From: Hippophae tibetana
Taxonomy: Eukaryota > Streptophyta > Magnoliopsida > Rosales > Elaeagnaceae
Reading direction: 5' to 3'
NCBI GenBank assembly: GCA_037013495.1
Contig: CM072811.1
Location: 27,034,159 to 27,098,158, forward strand
DNA length: 64,000 bases
Shown here: piece by piece, positions 62,850-64,000 of the stretch
Numbering within the stretch: position 1 is the first letter of the stretch
Layout of the letters: each line of letters starts with the position of its first letter
The notes under the pieces: generated by a model
What the model saw: only the letters and a program-made list of their open reading frames with translations
What the model was told of the DNA's origin: nothing
The model's database searches: none
Translations under genes and position numbers: made by a program

Positions 62850-63235
62850 TGTTGGTCAAACTTATATGTACTAAATGATACAATAAAACAAAAGAGTGGT
62901 TTTCAAGCCAACAATCTAAGAATGGTTGTTAAGCCAACAACCTAAGAGTAGCTCTCAAGCTAACAATCCAAGAAAATTGAATGAATGGTGCATCCTTTTG
63001 TGGAAAAATAAGGAAAACCAATTAAAAATTAGTTGACAAAACATGTAGAAGTGGGGCTTTTGCATCTATAATAGAGCACCCCAATAGTTACTGTGTATTA
63101 TCCAATTAAGAGAAAAAGGCTTTAGAGATATAGGCAAAATTAGTCAAACTCCGTCATCAAATTTGTGTGTTATTTTGTCTATTTTTGTTTTTTTCATAAA
63201 TCTGGCTTATCGAGAATTTGCATAATTTTTCAACA
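62850..63235 (+). repeat. 5' LTR of the right-hand copia element
   Basis: It begins TGTTGGTCAAAC and ends TTTTTCAACA, 386 bp, with matching terminal TGTTG/CAACA. The preceding pentamer is aaaat. Its size and ends resemble the LTR at 1971-2354, but the internal sequence differs. Confidence 0.75.
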
Positions 63236-63250
63236 ATTGGTATCAAAGTA
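63236..63250 (+). other. Primer-binding site
   Basis: ATTGGTATCAAAGTA follows the LTR end directly, the initiator tRNA-Met type site of copia elements. Confidence 0.75.
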
Positions 63251-63429
63251 TTTTATGGTAATTTCTGTCAATTTTATGCAAGGTTACTATTCATATGAAT
63301 AGTGAATTACGTGAATAGTAAAATTTTGTTGACGATATTGGTTTGTCGATGGAGATGTTCTAATACACGGTGGTTCCTAAAAATAGTCAAAAATGATTTG
63401 GAGGAAGTTAGATTTTGGCGGGAGCAATT

Positions 63430-63575
63430 GTCGCAGATGAAGGAAAGGTAAAACTTGAGAAATTTGATGGCACTAATTTTGGGTTTTGGAAAATGTAGAT
63501 AGAAAATTATCTGTATCAAAGAAATTTGTATCAATCTCTCTTAAGGAAGAAGCCAAGGCTATTAAGGAAGAAGAT
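63430..63575 (+). pseudogene. copia gag, N-terminal fragment
   Basis: The plus strand reads KLEKFDGTNFGFWKM followed by a stop, then IENYLYQ and, after a shift, EEAKAIKEEDWMRW. The FDGTN-x-x-x-W motif is the start of copia gag. The fragment ends where the inverted integrase begins. Confidence 0.8.
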
Positions 63576-64000
63576 TGGATGAGATGGGCGGAAGCTTGTA
63601 CAACATCACCCCAAAGATATTTTGGCATATGAGTACCAAATAGGAGTGCACGAGTCATATCAAGTAAATGATGATTTTTTTTCTTTTAGACACCCCATTT
63701 CGTTCTGGTGTTTGTGGGCAAGTAGTTTGGTGAATAATCTCATGTGTTTTGAAAAAGCCTTGAAAAATATGATTAACATATTCTCTCACATTGTCAGAAT
63801 GAAAGATCTGAATGATGTTATTGTATTGTGTTTGAACAAGGGTATGAAAAGTTTCAAAAACTGAAAAAACTTCATCTTTTGTTCTAAGAAGAGCAATCCA
63901 TGACAACTTTGTATAGTCATTGATAAACGAAACAAAATATCTCATACCCGATACAGTGGGCTCTTTAGATGGTCCCCAAACATCAAAATGAATAGTACTT
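63575..64000 (-). pseudogene. copia integrase fragment, inverted
   Basis: On the minus strand, from the window edge, HFDVWGPSKEPTVSGMRYF leads into the DDE integrase core with FINDYTKLSWIALLRTKDE and a damaged DN-x-x-EY (HSDNVREYVN), then QTPERNGVSKRK. After a frame change it ends with THMPKYLWGDVVQASAHLI, the conserved segment following the core. The third catalytic residue context (QTPERNG, normally with E) is present. Confidence 0.88.

Larger units (their letters stand above)
62850..64000 (+). mobile_element. Ty1/copia element: 5' LTR and gag start, joined to an inverted pol fragment
   Basis: LTR 62850-63235 is followed by a tRNA-Met-type primer site and a plus-strand gag start. From about 63575 onward the coding signal is on the minus strand and belongs to a copia integrase, so the element is rearranged or nested. 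The rest is beyond the window. Confidence 0.8.

Noticed and set aside
1..64000. tRNA or rRNA genes, CRISPR arrays, bacterial operons
   Set aside because: I looked for paired box A/box B, rRNA landmarks and regularly spaced repeats and found none; the gene structures are eukaryotic.

Overview
The window is nuclear DNA of an AT-rich eudicot plant. The reasons are genes split by GT-AG introns, a TIR-NB-LRR receptor (a class essentially confined to dicots and gymnosperms), a lignin-type laccase, a chlorophyll dephytylase, plant Ty1/copia and non-autonomous LTR retroelements, and an integrated plant pararetrovirus. I cannot place the species. Host genes are compact islands; the rest is AT-rich intergenic DNA and old transposons.

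Layout. 1-2354: 5' part of a decayed Ty1/copia element on the minus strand. About 4140-13735: a tandemly duplicated host unit whose first copy was split by a roughly 7.8 kb caulimovirid insertion (about 4660-12480, minus strand, broken in every gene). 13887-15625: APC10 (+). 17000-18010: probable retroelement remnant. 20360-26550: non-autonomous LTR element with long LTRs and only a gag-like internal region. 28628-30994: laccase (+). 31478-34315: RCC1-repeat protein, probably RUG3 (-), convergent with the laccase. 35467-37995: small non-autonomous LTR element with an antisense open frame. 40009-41790: SYP112/KNOLLE-type syntaxin (-). 44889-48872: TIR-NB-LRR gene (-) with a frame conflict before its last exon. 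53349-55824: TMEM53/DUF829 protein (-). 56339-60224: CLD1-like alpha/beta hydrolase (+), divergent from TMEM53. 62850-64000: 5' LTR and gag start of another copia element, joined to an inverted integrase fragment.

Plant genes are not organised in operons and these seven look like independent single-copy or family genes. Links worth noting are regulatory: a miR397-type site and AC/SMRE boxes on the laccase (secondary wall programme), an MSA-like mitotic element upstream of the syntaxin (cytokinesis), and a roughly 0.5 kb shared promoter between TMEM53 and CLD1. Exon borders were placed by eye from GT/AG sites, reading phase and remembered family sequence; total coding lengths are divisible by three for APC10 (192 aa), laccase (557 aa), RCC1 protein (438 aa), TMEM53 (402 aa) and CLD1 (367 aa). 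The most unusual part is the pararetrovirus: host repeats on both sides define its ends, and it appears to be close to one genome unit opened near the tRNA primer site.
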